IMG/VR virus record: IMGVR_UViG_3300030101_001745
Coordinates: 1 to 64,000 of that record
Direction: 5' to 3' (one strand)
Source of the DNA: a virus
DNA length: 64,000 bases
This document shows positions 61,160 to 64,000 of the stretch, one piece after another (position 1 is the stretch's first letter; the number at the start of each line of letters is the position of its first letter). The translations under genes and the position numbers were made by a program. Under the pieces are notes generated by a model, which worked only from the letters and a program-made list of their open reading frames with translations, searched no databases and had not been told where the DNA came from.

Positions 61160-62466
61160 TTGTCTCCCTCGCTAAAGCCTAGGTCATCAGCATCGGGTAA
61201 AATCCAGTCATCATCATCACCATCGCTAGTGATTGCATCTGGAACCGAGCCTGTGATACTGGTAGGTAGTAGCCCTAGTACATTGATTGATACTGGTCTT
61301 AACTCACCAGTCTCTTGGTCTGTACCTTGGGTTGTTCTTCCTACTACTACGACCTCAGAACCGATACCGAAGTTGATTGGTATCTTCTCTGGAATCCAAC
61401 ATGTCACACCTAGAGACTGTTGCTCCCCACCATAGTCGAAGTCACCTGCTCCGAAGGTAGTGATGTCATCTAGGTTGATTATCCTGTTTCCAGTCTTCTC
61501 TGATACATTCATGTTGATGCTATTCACAGTACCATCCGTGAAGACGAACCTATCTGTGTAAGCCTTCTCTTCGACAGTAGCGTGGTACGCCTCAAGGTCG
61601 ATTAGAGGACTGTAGTTAGCAGACGAATGCTCCATGAGTGCATCTTGGAATTCACTCACATCCTCGTCATCAAAGTCCATCTTCAACTCATGGGTGTTAT
61701 CTAGGTCATCGTCATACAGCAGAGAACCTAGGGTCGTTGCCTTAGCCCCATGTATCTTGCTTGGGTCGTTGCTATTCAAGACACAGGAGAAGTGTAGAAG
61801 CCTGAAGGTATCTGGTGTGAACTCTTCAGCAGATGGGCCTCGGTAGTGGAAGAACCACTTACCCATCTTACCATCTACCATTCCGAAGAATACACCTTGC
61901 ATTCTCCATTCCTCCTTTGGTAGAGGTTTTCCATACCGAGCCTTGTTCCAGTCTTGGTCAAGCGTGTCTAGGGGAATCACAAAGGTTCCCTCGCTTACCT
62001 CAACGTGGTTCTCAGGTAGTTGTGGTAGGTTCTTCTCTACTTCCTTACCTCGGTATGTCTGCTTCACATCATACGTTCCGTCAGACGTAGCAGTAGCGAT
62101 AGCAACAATACCCATGTTGTAGGCATTACTACCATCTCTCTCGTACTCAGCAACTGCTTTCTCCCTCTGAATCGCCATCATATCAAACGGGTCATCGGCA
62201 GTTGCAAAGAAGCCAGATGCTTGCTTGTAAAACGCATTGCTTCCACCGGAGTTACTGCTTCCGGCAGGTGCAGGTTTTGCTTGCATTGACCTCAAGTTGA
62301 CGAAATACTGTCGCCATAACGACAGAGCCAACTGCTCATTCTCGGAGGGGTCTACGTTGTTCTTTTCACAGATTGACGTAAACTTCTCCAATGCTTCTTC
62401 AACATCCATTCCTAGATGCTTCGCGGCATTTCCTATTTCTGTTTCCATTTTCTTACTTATTTCCAT
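61156..62466 (-). CDS. RPA-like single-stranded DNA-binding protein
   Basis: 436 residues. A helical N-terminus, central strands, and an OB-fold-like region near 310-400 (ending VVVVGRTTQG and PVSINVLGLL). The C-terminus is strongly acidic (DGDDDDWILPDADDLGF), as in SSB and gp32-type proteins that recruit partners through an acidic tail. ATG 62466 lies after AGGTGA; the GTG at 62475 belongs to that site. Position between ATPase and clamp-loader genes supports the call. Confidence 0.75.
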   Translation of the reverse strand: MEISKKMETEIGNAAKHLGMDVEEALEKFTSICEKNNVDPSENEQLALSLWRQYFVNLRSMQAKPAPAGSSNSGGSNAFYKQASGFFATADDPFDMMAIQREKAVAEYERDGSNAYNMGIVAIATATSDGTYDVKQTYRGKEVEKNLPQLPENHVEVSEGTFVIPLDTLDQDWNKARYGKPLPKEEWRMQGVFFGMVDGKMGKWFFHYRGPSAEEFTPDTFRLLHFSCVLNSNDPSKIHGAKATTLGSLLYDDDLDNTHELKMDFDDEDVSEFQDALMEHSSANYSPLIDLEAYHATVEEKAYTDRFVFTDGTVNSINMNVSEKTGNRIINLDDITTFGAGDFDYGGEQQSLGVTCWIPEKIPINFGIGSEVVVVGRTTQGTDQETGELRPVSINVLGLLPTSITGSVPDAITSDGDDDDWILPDADDLGFSEGDK

Positions 62467-62475
62467 TTTTTTCAC

Positions 62476-62715
62476 CTATTGTTTTCTTTTTTTTGTTTTT
62501 AGAATTTCCAATACGGCTTCGGCACTTATGACCACTCCGGCCAATATCCAAAACCAATCGGAATCTAATGTTAATACCCCTGCTAGTTTTAGCAAGGGGA
62601 GTATAGTTAGGAGTAATCCCCCAACTAGTATTATCTCATACCTTAGCATGAGATGTTTGAAGTCGTCAAAGTTAACTTCGCCGTCTTCATTCAAATCTAA
62701 TATTTTCTTCACCAT
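62476..62715 (-). CDS. EF-hand protein with two membrane spans
   Basis: 79 residues. An EF-hand-like loop DLNEDGEVNFDDF near 7-19 sits before two hydrophobic segments (about 31-50 and 56-70). ATG 62715 has GGTGATAATA upstream. This is an odd combination of calcium-binding loop and membrane anchor in a virus. Function unknown. Confidence 0.6.
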   Translation of the reverse strand: MVKKILDLNEDGEVNFDDFKHLMLRYEIILVGGLLLTILPLLKLAGVLTLDSDWFWILAGVVISAEAVLEILKTKKRKQ

Positions 62716-62732
62716 TATTATCACCATTCATA

Positions 62733-62819
62733 TTACCATCTTCCTCTCGGCCCGCTATCCATTAGTTTGTAAATAAATCTCCATACAACAAATATCAATA
62801 GAACCGTCAAGCCATCCAT
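62733..62819 (-). CDS. Very short membrane microprotein
   Basis: 28 residues: hydrophobic N-terminal span (LTVLLIFVVWRFIYKL) and a basic end. ATG 62819 overlaps the clamp-loader stop (ATGA). Ribosome-binding site weak. Plausible but not certain. Confidence 0.45.
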   Translation of the reverse strand: MDGLTVLLIFVVWRFIYKLMDSGPRGRW

Positions 62820-63736
62820 CAAATCAACTGTCCTATCATCCAAGAAGCCAGAACCTTTGGAGTCATATTACTGCTTCTCCATTCTGCCTCTCCGATGACC
62901 CTCAACATTTTGAATTTTCTATCGGAATCCATATCAGACTTAATAACAACATCATGGAGATTAATGCAAATCTCCTTCATTGTCGCAGAGTCTTGAATCA
63001 ATTTATGCACACCCGATATAGAATTGTCATAGTCATTAGAATTTAGATTAGATACTAGTGTTGTATATGGTTGAAGGGACTTGTCTATCTGGCTTGAGAG
63101 TGTCGAATCACTATTCACAGATGCCTGTAACTCGCCTATCCCCCTTCTCAAATCACCATGTAAGTGACTAATAAAAGTTGTCAAGTCCTCTATGGTGTAC
63201 CGATTCTTGTGTCCTTCTTGGTCTAGGATGTCACATAGGACATCCATGATGTGGTCATCACTAATCCTGCCGAAGCCATAGTTTGCACATCTAGATTGTA
63301 GTGGATAGATAATCCTGAACTTCTCATTGGCAGTCATGATGAATCTGCAATTATCAGCATACCTCTCCATGATTCTCTTGAGAGCGTTCTGCGAATCCTT
63401 GGTCATACCATCCATCTCATCCAATAGGATAATCTTGAATGGTGCATCACCGATGACTTGGGTAGAAGCAATCTCCTTGATTTTGTTTCTAACCGTATCC
63501 AACCTTCTGTCGTCTGATGCATTAATCTCAAAGAAGTTACCAGACTTGAATTCGCCTAGTATCTCATTGGACAAAGCAGTAGCCGCCGCAGTCTTACCTA
63601 CACCTGCTACACCATACAACAAGACGTTCATCATGTCATCTGGATTCTTCACCCATCTCTCAGCATCCATAACGAATCCCGGTTGTCCAACTATCTTGCT
63701 CAATCTATCTGGTCTATATTTCTCTGTCCACAACAT
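62819..63736 (-). CDS. Replication factor C small subunit (clamp loader)
   Basis: 305 residues. N-terminal LWTEKYRPDRLSKIVGQ is the RFC signature, Walker A GVAGVGKT 42-49, Walker B LLDEMD 104-109 and SRC motif 148-150, then the lid and collar domains. It loads the clamp on primed DNA using ATP. A single small subunit would have to form a homo-oligomer or use host RFC large subunit. ATG 63736 follows GGGGTGA; frame from 63790 rejected. Confidence 0.9.
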   Translation of the reverse strand: MLWTEKYRPDRLSKIVGQPGFVMDAERWVKNPDDMMNVLLYGVAGVGKTAAATALSNEILGEFKSGNFFEINASDDRRLDTVRNKIKEIASTQVIGDAPFKIILLDEMDGMTKDSQNALKRIMERYADNCRFIMTANEKFRIIYPLQSRCANYGFGRISDDHIMDVLCDILDQEGHKNRYTIEDLTTFISHLHGDLRRGIGELQASVNSDSTLSSQIDKSLQPYTTLVSNLNSNDYDNSISGVHKLIQDSATMKEICINLHDVVIKSDMDSDRKFKMLRVIGEAEWRSSNMTPKVLASWMIGQLI

Positions 63737-64000
63737 TATGCATTCACCCCGTACCATGATGTATACCACCAAGGTTTGTTCTTCTTCCAAGTAGCAATCC
63801 TTGCTTTGTCTTGGATGTAGTATTGTCTGTACTTATCTATCTCAGACATATCATCGAATCCCTTGACCTGTCTGCATTTCATGTTCTCTGAAATAGCAAT
63901 GGCAAAGGGAGTCAATCCTATGTCTGGTAGTGCTTCGACTACATCAATCCAAATGTGGTTGTAGTCATTCATTGTTAGTTCGCACTTGTGAGTCTTGCCA
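63736..64000 (-). CDS. Protein cut by the right window edge
   Basis: At least 87 residues open to the window end; ATG 63972 is in frame but has no ribosome-binding site, so the true start may lie beyond the edge. The visible part is alpha/beta with a Trp/Tyr-rich C-terminus (KKNKPWWYTSWYGVNA). The stop overlaps the clamp-loader start. Function unknown. Confidence 0.55.
   Translation of the reverse strand, partial: GKTHKCELTMNDYNHIWIDVVEALPDIGLTPFAIAISENMKCRQVKGFDDMSEIDKYRQYYIQDKARIATWKKNKPWWYTSWYGVNA

Overview
The window looks like about two thirds of a lytic tailed (head-tail) virus genome with an archaeal host. The replication genes are of archaeal/eukaryotic type: family-B DNA polymerase, PCNA-like clamp, RFC small subunit, PriS/PriL-like primase, RPA-like protein, XPF/ERCC4 nuclease and ATP-dependent ligase. 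The virion genes are of HK97/siphovirus type. Ribosome-binding sites are mostly GGTGA or GGAGGTGA, the complement of the archaeal 16S 3' end. Gene content and layout match what I recall of magroviruses, uncultivated marine viruses assigned to Marine Group II Euryarchaeota. That assignment is inference and needs a database comparison. I recognised no integrase, rRNA, tRNA or CRISPR array.

Region 1 (1-48621, all + strand, almost no gaps) is the virion module. It runs: small and unknown head-region genes (1-4427), a long ATP-dependent DNA ligase (4440-7034), prohead protease with a nested scaffold (7065-8297), major capsid protein (8300-9721), and decoration-type proteins (9734-11025). Then comes an island of membrane proteins, an Arf-like small GTPase, a zinc protein and a Q/N-rich protein (11035-13764). 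It is followed by a 962-residue unknown protein, head-tail connector and neck genes (16664-18541), tail tube (18556-20109), tail-assembly chaperones joined by a canonical -1 frameshift (20175-20746), and a short tape measure protein (20739-22115). The rest is tail-tip proteins, a 3472-residue fibre (33620-44038), three Cys-rich small proteins, and an adhesin cassette (two LamG-like proteins, one ILEI-like protein, a tail chaperone-like protein). Terminase and portal are not seen and probably lie left of the window.

Region 2 (48622-49403) is where the two transcription units converge. It holds three membrane or charged microproteins on the - strand, two T-tracts suited to ending the long leftward operon, 20-bp tandem repeats with TATA-like boxes, and two perfect dyads.

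Region 3 (49404-64000, all - strand) is the replication module. Its larger genes are interleaved with many tiny zinc-ribbon and single-span membrane proteins, most coupled by ATGA-type overlaps. The family-B polymerase is split into two genes immediately before the YGxTDS catalytic motif, with three small genes in between.

The best candidates for undescribed biology are the virus-encoded Arf-like GTPase and its membrane-protein neighbours, the split polymerase, the nested scaffold start, a leader before the tail chaperone gene whose arms can hide its ribosome-binding site, and the ligase carried inside the head-gene cluster.
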